DNA of 64,000 bases from a virus: IMG/VR virus record IMGVR_UViG_3300031753_000005, positions 1 through 64,000 of that record; one strand, written 5' to 3'. Made by a program: the position numbers and the translations under genes. This document shows, piece by piece, positions 42,994 to 51,524 of the stretch (within the stretch, counting starts at the first letter, position 1; each line of letters starts with the position of its first letter). The notes beneath the pieces were generated by a model. The model was not told the DNA's origin. It did no database searches and saw nothing but the letters and a program-made list of their open reading frames with translations.

Positions 42994-43712
42994 AGTGGGT
43001 CCGCGGGCCGTGGTGGGATGGGTTCTGGTTGCTTAGCGGGCTGCCGATCGGGCTTGCGCTGGTGCTGACTTCAAATGGCAGGGGCATTGGTCCGATAATC
43101 GCAATGACGATCATGGTTCTGGAAACTGCCCATGTCGTGACGCCGATTGCCCTGGCTTTTGTCCGCCGTGAACTGGGCGATATCGTGCTGAGAAAGCCGA
43201 TTAAGTGCGTCGGCGTGCCGCTCGCTCTTGTCGCCGCATCGCTTGTCGCCCCAGCGTCCTGGTTCGCCGGTCCCTATTTCGCGTGGAATATCTTTCATTT
43301 CGGGATGCAGAACTTTGGAGTGCTCTCGCTCTATGGCATCATTGGAGATCGAGTGAAGCGCGGCGCGCTGTGCCTTGGAGTAACCGCTCTCGGGATGGGG
43401 CTGCCGGCTCTGGTTCCCAATCAGTATTACCTCATGTTCGGCGTGGGATTCTTCGGGTTTAATCATTGGCTTGCCGACATCGGTCTGTCGAGCCGAGTCG
43501 TGCGTTGGCATTGGGGATTTATCGTCATGGTGTTGGCTATCGGTGTCGGATGGCTCTTGCTGCGCAATGGTCCACTCTCGGCGCAGTTGGCGCCCCAGAT
43601 AATTGCGTTCCGTTATGCCATAGGGATGGCGCATTTCATCTTGGAATCGGAGTTTTGGAAGTTCAGCAACCCGCGGGTGCGGGCGACGATCGGGAAAGAG
43701 TTATTTGCATGA
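42990..43712 (+). CDS. Multi-pass membrane protein
   Basis: A 240-residue protein starting at the ATGA overlap. At least six hydrophobic segments; the N-terminus is WWDGFWLLSGLPIGLAL. Conserved-looking polar residues lie in membrane segments (ETAHVVTPIALA, NIFHFGMQNFGV, GMAHFILESEFW), with repeated His that could bind metal or haem. This pattern is familiar from uncharacterised alphaproteobacterial membrane proteins, so the gene looks host-derived. It precedes the lysozyme. Confidence 0.75.
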   Translation: MKWVRGPWWDGFWLLSGLPIGLALVLTSNGRGIGPIIAMTIMVLETAHVVTPIALAFVRRELGDIVLRKPIKCVGVPLALVAASLVAPASWFAGPYFAWNIFHFGMQNFGVLSLYGIIGDRVKRGALCLGVTALGMGLPALVPNQYYLMFGVGFFGFNHWLADIGLSSRVVRWHWGFIVMVLAIGVGWLLLRNGPLSAQLAPQIIAFRYAIGMAHFILESEFWKFSNPRVRATIGKELFA

Positions 43713-44155
43713 GGCTGATCAACGATGCAGGCCGGGCGATCATCAAGGAAAGCGAAGGGCTGAGCCTCACCGCCTACCACGACTTCGCCAAAGGCGTGCT
43801 GACGATTGGCTGGGGCCACACCGGCCCCGATGTGTTCGAGGGAGAGACCATCACCGAGGCGGTCGCCGAGCAGCTTCTCATCCAGGATTTAGCCTACACA
43901 TGCGGCCAGGTAGCCGGCATGATGCCGTGGGCAAACGACAATCAGTTCTCAGCCTGCGTCAGCCTGGCATACAACATCGGTGTCGCGGCGTTTCAGACCA
44001 GTTCTGTGCTGAAGGCATCGCGCGCCGGTGACCGAATCGGCACCGCCAGAGCCTTCCTGCTTTGGGACAAGGCCCATGTCGACGGCCATCTCGTCGAGGT
44101 AGAGGGCCTTTTCGAGCGCCGAATCGACGAGGTTTCCCTTTATCTAGATACGTGA
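43709..44155 (+). CDS. Endolysin, GH24 (T4-type) lysozyme
   Basis: A 148-residue muramidase that cleaves peptidoglycan at lysis. The catalytic block is IKESEGLSLTAYHD, then GVLTIGWGHTG: Glu at about residue 16 with the GH24 E-(8)-D/C-(5)-T spacing (Glu, Asp, Thr). Typical length. No signal or SAR segment, so it depends on a holin. ATGA-coupled to the membrane protein upstream and followed by the rest of the lysis block. Confidence 0.92.
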   Translation: MRLINDAGRAIIKESEGLSLTAYHDFAKGVLTIGWGHTGPDVFEGETITEAVAEQLLIQDLAYTCGQVAGMMPWANDNQFSACVSLAYNIGVAAFQTSSVLKASRAGDRIGTARAFLLWDKAHVDGHLVEVEGLFERRIDEVSLYLDT

Positions 44156-44157
44156 GA

Positions 44158-44535
44158 ATGCCCCGATCTGTCATGAAAGCTTCGGCATTTGCCGTCGCAA
44201 TTCTAACCTGCGGGGGAAGCTGGGTCAAAGACGGCTACACTAACGACCCGAACATCCTCTGCATAAACGGTCATCCAGCACCAAGGCGCCCCCACGTCAC
44301 CTACGGCCACTTGCCAACCAAACCCTGCTGTGAACGCGACCACATCTGCCCACTCGGCCTCGGATGCCCAGATACGCTCGACAACTTGCAGTACCAACCT
44401 TGGCTAGAAGCGCGCGTAAAAGATGGCGACGAACGCCGCGCAGAGCACACTTATTGCAAAAACCCAAGTCCAGCTCTTCTCGATCGATTACGCTCAACAT
44501 TCACTCGAACTTACCCGTTGCAAGGAAAACAATGA
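44158..44535 (+). CDS. Small exported HNH-like protein
   Basis: A 125-residue protein with a basic start, short hydrophobic region and Cys (AFAVAILTCGG), consistent with an exported or lipid-anchored protein. The C-terminal half (CERDHICPLGLG, then DNLQYQPWLEARVKD and a later Cys) has the E-x-D-H-x-x-P-L pattern of HNH-fold proteins. Several such proteins are predicted as secreted nucleases. Activity is not certain here. Overlaps the next gene by ATGA. Confidence 0.7.
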   Translation: MPRSVMKASAFAVAILTCGGSWVKDGYTNDPNILCINGHPAPRRPHVTYGHLPTKPCCERDHICPLGLGCPDTLDNLQYQPWLEARVKDGDERRAEHTYCKNPSPALLDRLRSTFTRTYPLQGKQ

Positions 44536-44969
44536 TCGAACCGACCCTACTGATAGCGATCATCGTCGCGGTTTCCGCGATCATGCAAACCATCCTCAAT
44601 AGCTGGCAGGCGAAAAGAAGGCAAAAGGCCGATTGGCGTCGTCAGGATGGAGTCGCCGAGAAAGCGGAAGAGACCGCGAGTCTGCTGCTAAAAACCCAGA
44701 AAGAGAACATCCGCCGGACCGACGAGGTCGCCCGCGTCGCGGCCATCTCGGCGAACCAGACGCATGACCAGCTAAGCGAGATCCATGGTCTCGTCAACAG
44801 CGACATGACAAAAGTCCTGCAGGCCGACCTCGATCAGACTCGCGTCACGTTGGCGCTCCTCCGCAAGCTGGGAGATCCAGATATGGATTTGCTGCATACT
44901 ACTGAGTGTCGCATAACCGAATTGGAGCGAGTGCTCGCCACCCGTCCTAAAAGTGCGAAAGGGATTTGA
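44532..44969 (+). CDS. Putative spanin-like protein (membrane anchor plus coiled coil)
   Basis: A 145-residue protein: one N-terminal transmembrane helix (LLIAIIVAVSAIMQTIL) then a charged coiled coil for about 100 residues. This architecture, inside the lysis block, suits an inner-membrane spanin (Rz-like), although there is no obvious outer partner overlapping it; the lipoprotein at 45397 might serve. Confidence 0.65.
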   Translation: MIEPTLLIAIIVAVSAIMQTILNSWQAKRRQKADWRRQDGVAEKAEETASLLLKTQKENIRRTDEVARVAAISANQTHDQLSEIHGLVNSDMTKVLQADLDQTRVTLALLRKLGDPDMDLLHTTECRITELERVLATRPKSAKGI

Positions 44970-44970
44970 A

Positions 44971-45213
44971 ATGAACGTTTCTAAAGTCGACATGGAAGCC
45001 GCCCAAGGGGCGTGGGACGATGTTTTCGGCCATCTGCCGGGCAATCTCCCACTCGTTGTCAGATTGGCGCAGCATTTTGCGGATCATCGGTCGAAGGCGG
45101 CCCACGATGCGAAGCCTAAATCGGAAGAGCTAGGCGGCGTGGCGAACCTGTCGGAAGCCGCCCAGGAGGAAATCCACGAGGCTGAGAGAGCCGAGAAAGC
45201 GGAGAAGGCATGA
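44971..45213 (+). CDS. Small protein with GGVANLSE tail
   Basis: An 80-residue protein with the start at ATG 44971. The N-terminal half is a helix-rich domain (VVRLAQHFADH). The C-terminal ~27 residues, from LGGVANLSEAAQEEIHEAE onward, nearly match the tail of the 24096-24368 protein. ATGA overlap with the holin candidate. Function unknown. Confidence 0.7.
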   Translation: MNVSKVDMEAAQGAWDDVFGHLPGNLPLVVRLAQHFADHRSKAAHDAKPKSEELGGVANLSEAAQEEIHEAERAEKAEKA

Positions 45214-45404
45214 TATTCTTGACCTGGCTGGGGGCTCGCCTTAGCGAGTCGACCACTTGGCTCGGGATCGCCTCCGGTTTCGGCGCGCTCGGGGCAGCGC
45301 TTGCCGCAGGCGGCCTCGTCCAGACAGGTCTTATCGTGGGGGCTCTCGGAGCGGGCGCCGGTGGCGTGGGTGCGTTCATCACGAAGGAGAAGGGCAGTGC
45401 GTAG
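45210..45404 (+). CDS. Putative holin
   Basis: A 64-residue protein with two hydrophobic segments separated by a Gly-rich turn and a charged C-terminus (KEKGSA). Small size, two membrane helices and placement in the lysis block fit a class II or III holin that releases the lysozyme. No specific family matched. ATGA-coupled. Confidence 0.65.
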   Translation: MIFLTWLGARLSESTTWLGIASGFGALGAALAAGGLVQTGLIVGALGAGAGGVGAFITKEKGSA

Positions 45405-46032
45405 GCTGGCGTTCGTGGCGCTTCTGGCGCTCGCTGGCTGTGCAACTGGTCCGCAGCCTCCTCCGCCGGGCCCGACGCTGGCGGATATCGACGCGACGTG
45501 GACGCAACTCGAGACGACAGCGGTCCCTCCCGAGGCTATCCTGGCTATCGGCTCGGCGCTCGACGACGTCTCGTGCTATGGGTGGCTCGACCAGCAGATC
45601 CTCGGCTCGCAGCAATCGTCTGCCCTACAGGGGATATTAGGCGCGGGCGGCGGCATGGCCGCTATCGCCGGTGGTCCGGCCGGGATGGGAGCCGCGGCCG
45701 GCGCCGGGTTGCTCTCGTCGATACTAGGCGTCGCCCAGGCAAATTCACCGATAGGCAACGATCCGGTGGCGGCGTATGGGCTCGTCCTAAAGATGAGACA
45801 GACGTGGCAGGCCGGGGCGGGCATACCAATGACGCGCGAGGCGGCATGGGCGTTCGTCCAATCGTATCACGAGCTCTGTAGCCTTAGCGGCATACGCTTG
45901 GCGATGCATATGGCGGCGCTGACCGCGCCGGTGTCGACTGCCTCGTCGGGCACGGGTTTTGCGGCTTCAGCTATGTCCGGCCGGCAAAGGCCGCCCGTTG
46001 TCATCGTCGGGGCACCCCTGGCGCAGCGCTGA
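45397..46032 (+). CDS. Lipoprotein, possible outer-membrane lysis partner
   Basis: A 211-residue protein starting at GTG 45397, with GAAGGAGAAGG upstream. Signal with lipobox LALAGC (Cys at about residue 16). The mature part begins with a Pro-rich stretch, then helices around a Gly/Ala-rich hydrophobic middle (about 75-115). Larger than usual o-spanins. Last gene before the terminator. An outer-membrane role in lysis or exclusion is inferred. Confidence 0.7.
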   Translation: MRRLAFVALLALAGCATGPQPPPPGPTLADIDATWTQLETTAVPPEAILAIGSALDDVSCYGWLDQQILGSQQSSALQGILGAGGGMAAIAGGPAGMGAAAGAGLLSSILGVAQANSPIGNDPVAAYGLVLKMRQTWQAGAGIPMTREAAWAFVQSYHELCSLSGIRLAMHMAALTAPVSTASSGTGFAASAMSGRQRPPVVIVGAPLAQR

Positions 46033-46095
46033 CGTCTCGGCACCGGCCGGCTCGCAGTTCGAGCTTGAAAGGCGGTCCTCTAGCCGAAGGCATCT

Positions 46096-46260
46096 TTAGG
46101 GGAGTTTTTGCAGAAGCTGCAACAATTCGGGATCGTGGGAGACGTCGAAAAATCTCAGCAGGATTTGGAGCCCGCGCTCTAATGCCCTCACGCGACGCTC
46201 TAACTCATCGACTTTTTGAGAGGCGCTGAAGCCCCAATTCACTTCGGAAAAGTCGCTCAT
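46096..46260 (-). CDS. 54-residue coiled-coil protein
   Basis: Read on the minus strand from ATG 46260 to TAA 46096. The sequence has an acidic start and a clear heptad helix (KVDELERRVRALERGLQILL). A GGTGGGA element precedes the start. It lies between the lysis block and the bidirectional-looking stem-loop, the last gene of the leftward early operon. Function unknown. Confidence 0.6.
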   Translation of the reverse strand: MSDFSEVNWGFSASQKVDELERRVRALERGLQILLRFFDVSHDPELLQLLQKLP

Positions 46261-46274
46261 TCATCCCACCCGAT

Positions 46275-46316
46275 AGCCGGCCGATCTTTCCTTCGGGATG
46301 GATCGGCCGGCTTTTT
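46275..46316 (+). terminator. Rho-independent terminator of the late operon
   Basis: Perfect 12-bp stem AGCCGGCCGATC (46275-46286) with GATCGGCCGGCT (46301-46312), a 14-base loop and TTTTT on the plus strand. It would stop rightward late transcription after the lysis block. The minus strand lacks a T-run, so leftward readthrough into the 46260 gene is possible. Confidence 0.9.
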
Positions 46317-46321
46317 GCGTT

Positions 46322-46780
46322 TCAGGGGCTCGCGTACTGCTGAGTCGCCGACGCTTGCGGCTGCCTGCCTGCGGGCCGGTTGGCCCATGCATAGATCTTG
46401 CCGTCACGCTCCATAGCGAGATTGCTCTTCTTCCACCTGTTGATCGCGATGCCGAGGTGGTTTGCCCGCATGCCGGGACAGGCCTTCAGGACCGCGTCCC
46501 GGGTTATGCCCGACGCCCCGGCCGAGATGACCTGATTCAACGCCTTAGCAAATGATGTCTGTTTCGCGACCTCGCCGTTCGACTTCGCCATCGCCGTTTT
46601 CGCCGGCCGGCCGCGGCGACGCATCGGCGTTGCGGCTGACTTGCTGGGCGTCGGGCTCGGGCCACCAAATCTGGCAAAGACTTTCTCTGCCGCCTCGAGC
46701 TCGGTCAGCTCGCTCGTGAACTTCGCGATTTGTGTGGTAAGGTACATTTTCCGTTCTGTGATTTGGGCTTGGGTCGTCAT
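46322..46780 (-). CDS. DNA-binding-like protein with AT-hook and winged-helix-like part
   Basis: A 152-residue protein. Residues 1-40 are a coiled coil, about 50-62 contain RRRGRPAKTA, an AT-hook-like basic patch, and about 75-135 (FAKALNQVISAGASGITRD, then a basic helix and strand pair) look like a winged helix. Could be an H-NS-like or regulator protein of the early leftward operon. No family assigned. Confidence 0.7.
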   Translation of the reverse strand: MTTQAQITERKMYLTTQIAKFTSELTELEAAEKVFARFGGPSPTPSKSAATPMRRRGRPAKTAMAKSNGEVAKQTSFAKALNQVISAGASGITRDAVLKACPGMRANHLGIAINRWKKSNLAMERDGKIYAWANRPAGRQPQASATQQYASP

Positions 46781-46947
46781 AACCTTTCTCGCTTGATTGG
46801 TTGATCGGGGTTGATCAACGTCTGGCGCGATTTAACAGCGTGGCCGCGGGTTTGCAACTGGCGAGCGCGGTATCCGACGCCATTTGGTCAGAGCCAAGCT
46901 TCCGCTTATGAGCCGTGCGCCGGTCGCGACTCCAAGGCTCTGCGCGC

Positions 46948-47151
46948 TCATGGTTCCCTCCACGGGATTACCTCGCGTACCGTCTTGATGATGTGAATCT
47001 CGCCGTTGCCTCTGTCGTAGCCGTAGCCGAGACGGGCGAGTGCCTTTGCCTCAGCAAGTGCCGCCTCCATCGATCTTGCCGTCGTCGAACCGCCATATCC
47101 GCCGTCCCGCGGCCACCATACGGCGACCTGATAGGTCGTGCTTTTGCTCAT
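46948..47151 (-). CDS. Hypothetical small protein
   Basis: A 67-residue protein beginning at ATG 47151 behind GAAGGAG; a longer frame to 47301 is not favoured. Small beta-alpha-beta pattern (TYQVAVWWPRDGG, then MEAALAEAKALA, then IHIIKTVRE). ATGA overlap with the gene upstream. Function unknown. The 167 bases that follow to 46781 show no gene. Confidence 0.7.
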   Translation of the reverse strand: MSKSTTYQVAVWWPRDGGYGGSTTARSMEAALAEAKALARLGYGYDRGNGEIHIIKTVREVIPWREP

Positions 47152-47372
47152 CCCGGCTCCTTCAAGACTCCCGGAAATGGGCATATTGCGCTGACTGTTG
47201 GGGCATTCCCATAGAGCACGCACTCCCCGACATTCATCATGAGGTTCATCGAAATTAGGAGTCCCGCGAACAGTCCGAGCATGATGAGAAGGAGAAGCCA
47301 CAATCCGACCACATCGCCCCTTCCCGGTTTTGCAACCCCGTCAGTAACCTCTTGATATCTGGTAGAGCGCAT
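47148..47372 (-). CDS. Small membrane protein
   Basis: A 74-residue protein with one long or two short hydrophobic segments (VGLWLLLLIMLGLFAGLLISM). N-terminus is basic. Starts inside the 3' end of the preceding 45-codon gene. Function unknown. Confidence 0.65.
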   Translation of the reverse strand: MRSTRYQEVTDGVAKPGRGDVVGLWLLLLIMLGLFAGLLISMNLMMNVGECVLYGNAPTVSAICPFPGVLKEPG

Positions 47373-47478
47373 TAGAACTGTTTTGCAGAAAGCGCGGCTC
47401 TGGCGTTACGTTTCCATATGATTTGAAGTCCGCGCGAGCCACCGGACCCGGTACTCTTCCGTCGTTGTTGTAGCTCAT
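47341..47478 (-). CDS. 45-residue hypothetical protein
   Basis: ATG 47478 to TGA 47341, minus strand. The start is an ATGA overlap with the stop of the upstream gene, and the end overlaps the next start by 32 bases. Polar, Asn/Ser-rich sequence with no domain. The coupling at its start is the main support. Confidence 0.5.
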   Translation of the reverse strand: MSYNNDGRVPGPVARADFKSYGNVTPEPRFLQNSSNALYQISRGY

Positions 47479-47807
47479 GTTTTCGGCGCCGCGCGAGAAT
47501 TGTTTTGCAGTTCAACCGGCGGCGACGCCGGAGTTTTGCAAACCGTTCTGGATTCGATCGCTTGACGAATTTCGGAGGCCGTAAGCCCGACAGCCGACAA
47601 TTCCGCTTGATCCTCGATCTTCCCCGCTATCGCTGCGCACCGCTCCCGCTCCTCCTGCCGACCCTCCTCGCGGACCGTAGCGGATAGCTTTTCGCAGCCG
47701 GCTATCAGTGCCCTAAATGCCTCAGCCGAAATATAGGCCTGACCTGGCGTGGCCAACCATTCATCCAGCATTTCCCGGACCATCTCGCGCTCGGTCGGCT
47801 CGATCAT
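47475..47807 (-). CDS. Hypothetical helical protein
   Basis: A 110-residue, mostly helical, acidic protein with an EEGRQEERERCAAIAG stretch. The same EGRQE/ERC style occurs in the 47986 protein, so both may share a repeat typical of phage early proteins. ATGA coupling at both ends. No family recognised. Confidence 0.7.
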   Translation of the reverse strand: MIEPTEREMVREMLDEWLATPGQAYISAEAFRALIAGCEKLSATVREEGRQEERERCAAIAGKIEDQAELSAVGLTASEIRQAIESRTVCKTPASPPVELQNNSRAAPKT

Positions 47808-47989
47808 TTCCTCTTCCTCGCCTCCTCAGCAATCCTGTCGAGAAGGCGGATCAGAAAGTTAACCTCATACACGCCGAGAATTTGCAATTGTGCCGGGTGT
47901 AGCCTGGACTCCTCGCCCGCGCGGTTCCGAATGGTGCGTAGCGTTTCATAGTCCTTTTTGCCAATTAGATTTTGCAGCGGATCGATCAT
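47804..47989 (-). CDS. Hypothetical helical protein
   Basis: A 61-residue charged helical protein, ATGA-coupled on both sides. No motif recognised. Part of the chain of short genes downstream of the integrase. Confidence 0.65.
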   Translation of the reverse strand: MIDPLQNLIGKKDYETLRTIRNRAGEESRLHPAQLQILGVYEVNFLIRLLDRIAEEARKRK

Positions 47990-48630
47990 TTCCCCTTTCC
48001 CGTTTCGGCCCGGCTGAAGGCGTCCATCCTCGCGCCGCAGCGAGCAAGGATGTCATAGTGTACCGGGTGGAGATGTCCGTCCGGCAATCCGTGATCGTGG
48101 GCATAGATAGCAGCCCAAGGAGCGCAGAACGCGATCACGTCTCGCCGCAATTCCTTGATCTCCTCAGCGGCTTCCTGGCGGACCTCCTCGCGGGCTGCAG
48201 CAATGCGACGCAAGAGGCAATCTATGTCTTTATTCGACCAAGCGTCGGGCGTTTTCATGCGGCGATCGCGGATCAGCAGCTCGTCGCGCGCGTCGGTTTT
48301 CGGCGGCCAATCCTCGCCATAAGCGCGCGTGATCGCCTCCTCGGTCGTTCCAAGCAACTCCGCTATCTCGGCATTGCGCGGGTCGGTTTCCGCAGTCTCT
48401 GCGGGAAGGGCCCCGGAGAGCCATAGCCGATGAGCTTCGCTGGCACCTTCTTGGCGACCCCCCTCGCGGGCGGCAGCGACGGCCTGTAGGGCTCGGCGCA
48501 TATAAAGTGCCAACCGAATAGACCACCAATGCCCTGAGTCGCTTGGCAACTCGGCGTGACTGAAATCCTCCTCAGCGAGATTCTCTGCGTTGTCGATCAT
48601 CTCACGGTCGCGGTCGGTGATCTTGGTCAT
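47986..48630 (-). CDS. Hypothetical helical protein
   Basis: A 214-residue charged protein with two repeats of AAAREGGRQEGA / AAAREEVRQEAA (residues about 52 and 145), each at the end of a helix. No catalytic motif. Overlaps the integrase stop by ATGA, so it is expressed with it. Confidence 0.7.
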   Translation of the reverse strand: MTKITDRDREMIDNAENLAEEDFSHAELPSDSGHWWSIRLALYMRRALQAVAAAREGGRQEGASEAHRLWLSGALPAETAETDPRNAEIAELLGTTEEAITRAYGEDWPPKTDARDELLIRDRRMKTPDAWSNKDIDCLLRRIAAAREEVRQEAAEEIKELRRDVIAFCAPWAAIYAHDHGLPDGHLHPVHYDILARCGARMDAFSRAETGKGK

Positions 48631-49709
48631 TTCCTCTTCCTCGCTTGATCGAGCAGCACCACAGCGGCGGCGGCCCGACGCCTTCGGTCTGTCCCTCGGG
48701 AATAATGCTCTGCCATGGCCAAGGTCTTGTCTCCCAGCATCGCGGCGATGGTGCGCTGATCCACGCCCAGATCGCCTAGCCTTGACGCCGCGGTGCTTCG
48801 TAGGCCGTGGAAGGTCAGCCCCATGTCGACCCGCGCTTGGCGTTCCAGCCGCGCTATAAGCGCCCTGAAAGCTTTTGCGAGGCCGCCCTTGTATGGACGA
48901 CCATCTGTGCTGGTGACGATCGTAGTGGCAACCCGCGGTGTTTCGGCGAGGATTTCGCGGAGGTGCGCCGCGATCGGGATCACGTTCTCGAGGTCATTCT
49001 TGTGCTTCCAGGTAAGCGTCGTCCCGTCAGGCGAGATCGCTGACCAAGTGATGCGGCGCGCCATGTCGATCCGGAGTGCGGCGAACATGCCGAGCGCGAT
49101 GGCGGTCCGCAACCCGCCGGTTGCCTCGGCGAGCACGACCTCGCACTCGTATTCCGACCATGCCCGGTGAGGCGTAGCGCGAGCCAAGCTTTTGATACTG
49201 CGAGCGGGATTGAATGGCAAAAAACCGCGAGGCACGCCCCAAGAGAACAGCAGCCGCAGGACGTCGCGCACCCGATCGGCGAAGCGGCGCTTGCGCGTCT
49301 CGAATGCCTTATCCCGGATGCGCAGCACGGCCGGCGCGTCGATCTGCGACACCGGCATGCCGTTGAGCGGGGCGAGCCAATCGAAGACGGCGGCGTAATC
49401 GGAGCGGGTGCGCGGTGCTAGCGCGGCGTATTCGGGAGCCGCGCGGTAGGCGGCGATCAGCGCGCCCAGTGTGCCGGGCACATGGTGGGGAGCGGCCTTA
49501 GCCTCTTGAGCGGCGAGGCTCCGCTCCCCTGGTGTCGGGCTATCGGCCCCCGGCTTTAGCCAAGATCCAGTCTCACGTATCGCGCGCAACTCGTCAAGGA
49601 AAGCCTCGGTGCCGGGCGCGGCCTTGATGCGCGTCTTGGTCGCGCGGTCGTAGTAGTAGGTCCGCCCTTTGGCGTTGACCTTGTTGATGCCGCGAATCTT
49701 CACGTACAT
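48627..49709 (-). CDS. int: Tyrosine recombinase (integrase)
   Basis: A 360-residue phage integrase that would catalyse attP x attB recombination. N-terminal arm-binding region (about 1-60), core-binding domain (about 75-165), catalytic domain (about 180-350). Visible catalytic pattern: an Arg in the FAALRIDMARR helix, Lys on the LTWKHKND strand, HGLR with R and HR-box His (about 298), and a final HYSRG nucleophile Tyr (about 337). R-K-H-R-H/W-Y appears intact. An excisionase-like gene lies upstream. Confidence 0.92.
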   Translation of the reverse strand: MYVKIRGINKVNAKGRTYYYDRATKTRIKAAPGTEAFLDELRAIRETGSWLKPGADSPTPGERSLAAQEAKAAPHHVPGTLGALIAAYRAAPEYAALAPRTRSDYAAVFDWLAPLNGMPVSQIDAPAVLRIRDKAFETRKRRFADRVRDVLRLLFSWGVPRGFLPFNPARSIKSLARATPHRAWSEYECEVVLAEATGGLRTAIALGMFAALRIDMARRITWSAISPDGTTLTWKHKNDLENVIPIAAHLREILAETPRVATTIVTSTDGRPYKGGLAKAFRALIARLERQARVDMGLTFHGLRSTAASRLGDLGVDQRTIAAMLGDKTLAMAEHYSRGTDRRRRAAAAVVLLDQARKRK

Positions 49710-49730
49710 TCCATGAAGGCTAGCACCGAT

Positions 49731-50159
49731 CTATATGCCTGCGTATCGCCTATGCGACGCAGGCGGCTTGATGCCGAGTTTTCGATTCTCCTCAGCGATC
49801 CGATTGCGTCTCCGATTGATTTGATTTTTACGAGCGCGCGAGGCTGGCGGCGGGATCTTTGTCCTCGGGCCGTCCTCCCGCAGACTGAAGAAGGTCGGCT
49901 CAAGATAGGAGCGTGCCGCATCAGTCCCTTCCGTCTCTCCAATCGCATCAAAGTCACGCAATAACCTGATCGCATTGCGAGGCAGCCGCCAGCGGTAGCG
50001 CCATCCTTCTTTCGTGAAAGCACACCCCGCACCATCGACTAGGACATATCCGTGACCACCTAGATCGAACTGGCGATTGAGAGCGTTGGCGATAACGCAG
50101 CGGCGGCGATTGCCGCAAACAGCCTTCATAATGTCCTCTTGGCTGATTTCGAGCTTCAT
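49731..50159 (-). CDS. Hypothetical basic protein
   Basis: A 142-residue protein from ATG 50159 with GGAG upstream; the frame is open to 50285 but that start is weaker. Residues about 5-60 look like a small alpha/beta domain; the C-terminal third is Arg/Lys-rich and may bind nucleic acid. Sits between excisionase-like and integrase genes. Confidence 0.7.
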   Translation of the reverse strand: MKLEISQEDIMKAVCGNRRRCVIANALNRQFDLGGHGYVLVDGAGCAFTKEGWRYRWRLPRNAIRLLRDFDAIGETEGTDAARSYLEPTFFSLREDGPRTKIPPPASRARKNQINRRRNRIAEENRKLGIKPPASHRRYAGI

Positions 50160-50187
50160 TCGATCATCTCCATAGTGATGAAGTGCA

Positions 50188-50424
50188 TCATTCGACGCCG
50201 AGCTTCCCGATCCACTCGTCGAGCGATCGGGTATCGGATGCCGTGCCGCTGCGGCTGTCAACCCAGCGGTCGAGAGCGCTGACATCCCAGAGCTTGAGCC
50301 GGCCGATTTGTAGCGGCGGCGGGACGGAAGGGCGCACGTATTTGTCGAAAGAACATGGACTGATGCCGAGGCGGCGTGCAGCTCGCTTACGCGACAGCAG
50401 CCGCGGATCGTCGCCTCCGCTCAT
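50188..50424 (-). CDS. Excisionase-like HTH protein
   Basis: A 78-residue protein. SRKRAARRLGISPCSFDKYV is a MerR/Xis-type winged-helix recognition motif, and LKLWDVSALDRWVD is the wing-like end. Such proteins act as excisionases or AlpA-like activators, and the gene is one gene upstream of int. ATGA overlap with the ERF stop. Confidence 0.8.
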   Translation of the reverse strand: MSGGDDPRLLSRKRAARRLGISPCSFDKYVRPSVPPPLQIGRLKLWDVSALDRWVDSRSGTASDTRSLDEWIGKLGVE

Positions 50425-51524
50425 TTTTCCCCAAGCCTTTCGCGCAGTTGCCGCTCGATCTCCCCACTCTCCATGTTCCATTCTTGCCAGAGTGAACGGT
50501 TGGCGTTGCGCAAGCCGTCTATCGTGCGAGCGCTCTGCTGGCGTAATACATCGAAATCTTCAGGGCGCTCGATCTGCTTGGCGCGAGCAATCATTGCGTT
50601 TTTAGTCGCTTTCCAATCGAAGCCGCGACCGCCCGGACCCCGCTCGACGGGCGCTATGGCGAAGGAAGGTGCGGGGGCGCCTCCGCCGCTCGGCTTCGGG
50701 TCAATGACCGCTGCCGGCTTGGGATCCTGCATCTTGCGCTTCTTCGCCATCAGCGCGTTGATGGCCTTGGGATAATCGTCGACCCGAATGTCCCGGAGCG
50801 CCGCGACGTTCATAAACCGAAGAAAGGCGTCCTGATCCGCTTTGGTTTCCTGGATCAGATCCGCAAGTTTGCCGATTTGATCAAAGGTGATGAGTTCCGT
50901 CCCGCCGCGCACGCCATCGTCATCCTCGCCCTCGGCCACGATGTTAAGACCGGCGCACATGGTGTACCGCTTCCCGTAGGTTAGGCTTGATCCGTAGGCT
51001 TGCAGGTTATTTTTGCCGCCGCTCGTATCTAACGGGATCGGCATCGACGTCTGTTTTGAATGCCCAGCTTTATGGCTCAGAATATGAATGACGATCAAAC
51101 CGCCTCCATCGCCCGCCCGAGCCGAGGTATCCCAAGACTGTGAAAAACCCTCCTCCTTCAAAAGTGGGCGTATCGCCTCGTCGATATCCTCGAATTTCAG
51201 GAAGGTCGAAATCTTACGCTTCGGACCGTCCGGATTCTTGGGATCCTTCGGATATTCGAGGGTGCCGTTTTTCTTTACCCGCGGGAGGCGCGGCTGCAGC
51301 CGGGCAAAGGCTTCGTTGAAGGCTGTTTCCCGTTGGCGATTTTCGAGCCGCTCCTGCATGTCAAGGAGCGCGCCAAGTTTTTGGACATCAACCGCTGGGT
51401 CTCTCGCCATCCGCACGATGGCGGTCAGCAGGGACTCCGGATTGTCGGCGAGAACGACGTTGGTTTCGGTTTTGCTCCGATCGGGTTGCCCACTTACAAT
51501 TTTCGGGCTCGTAATTGCCGTCAT
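50421..51524 (-). CDS. ERF-family single-strand annealing protein
   Basis: A 367-residue recombinase that anneals complementary ssDNA. The ERF core is at residues about 35-200: [34 protein letters not shown] and [10 protein letters not shown]-like [18 protein letters not shown], followed by EGEDDDG. The C-terminal part is Pro/Gly-rich, then helical. Works with the YqaJ-type exonuclease upstream as a two-component system. Its first ~28 codons overlap, in another frame, a fragment of an HNH endonuclease. Confidence 0.9.
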   Translation of the reverse strand: MTAITSPKIVSGQPDRSKTETNVVLADNPESLLTAIVRMARDPAVDVQKLGALLDMQERLENRQRETAFNEAFARLQPRLPRVKKNGTLEYPKDPKNPDGPKRKISTFLKFEDIDEAIRPLLKEEGFSQSWDTSARAGDGGGLIVIHILSHKAGHSKQTSMPIPLDTSGGKNNLQAYGSSLTYGKRYTMCAGLNIVAEGEDDDGVRGGTELITFDQIGKLADLIQETKADQDAFLRFMNVAALRDIRVDDYPKAINALMAKKRKMQDPKPAAVIDPKPSGGGAPAPSFAIAPVERGPGGRGFDWKATKNAMIARAKQIERPEDFDVLRQQSARTIDGLRNANRSLWQEWNMESGEIERQLRERLGEK

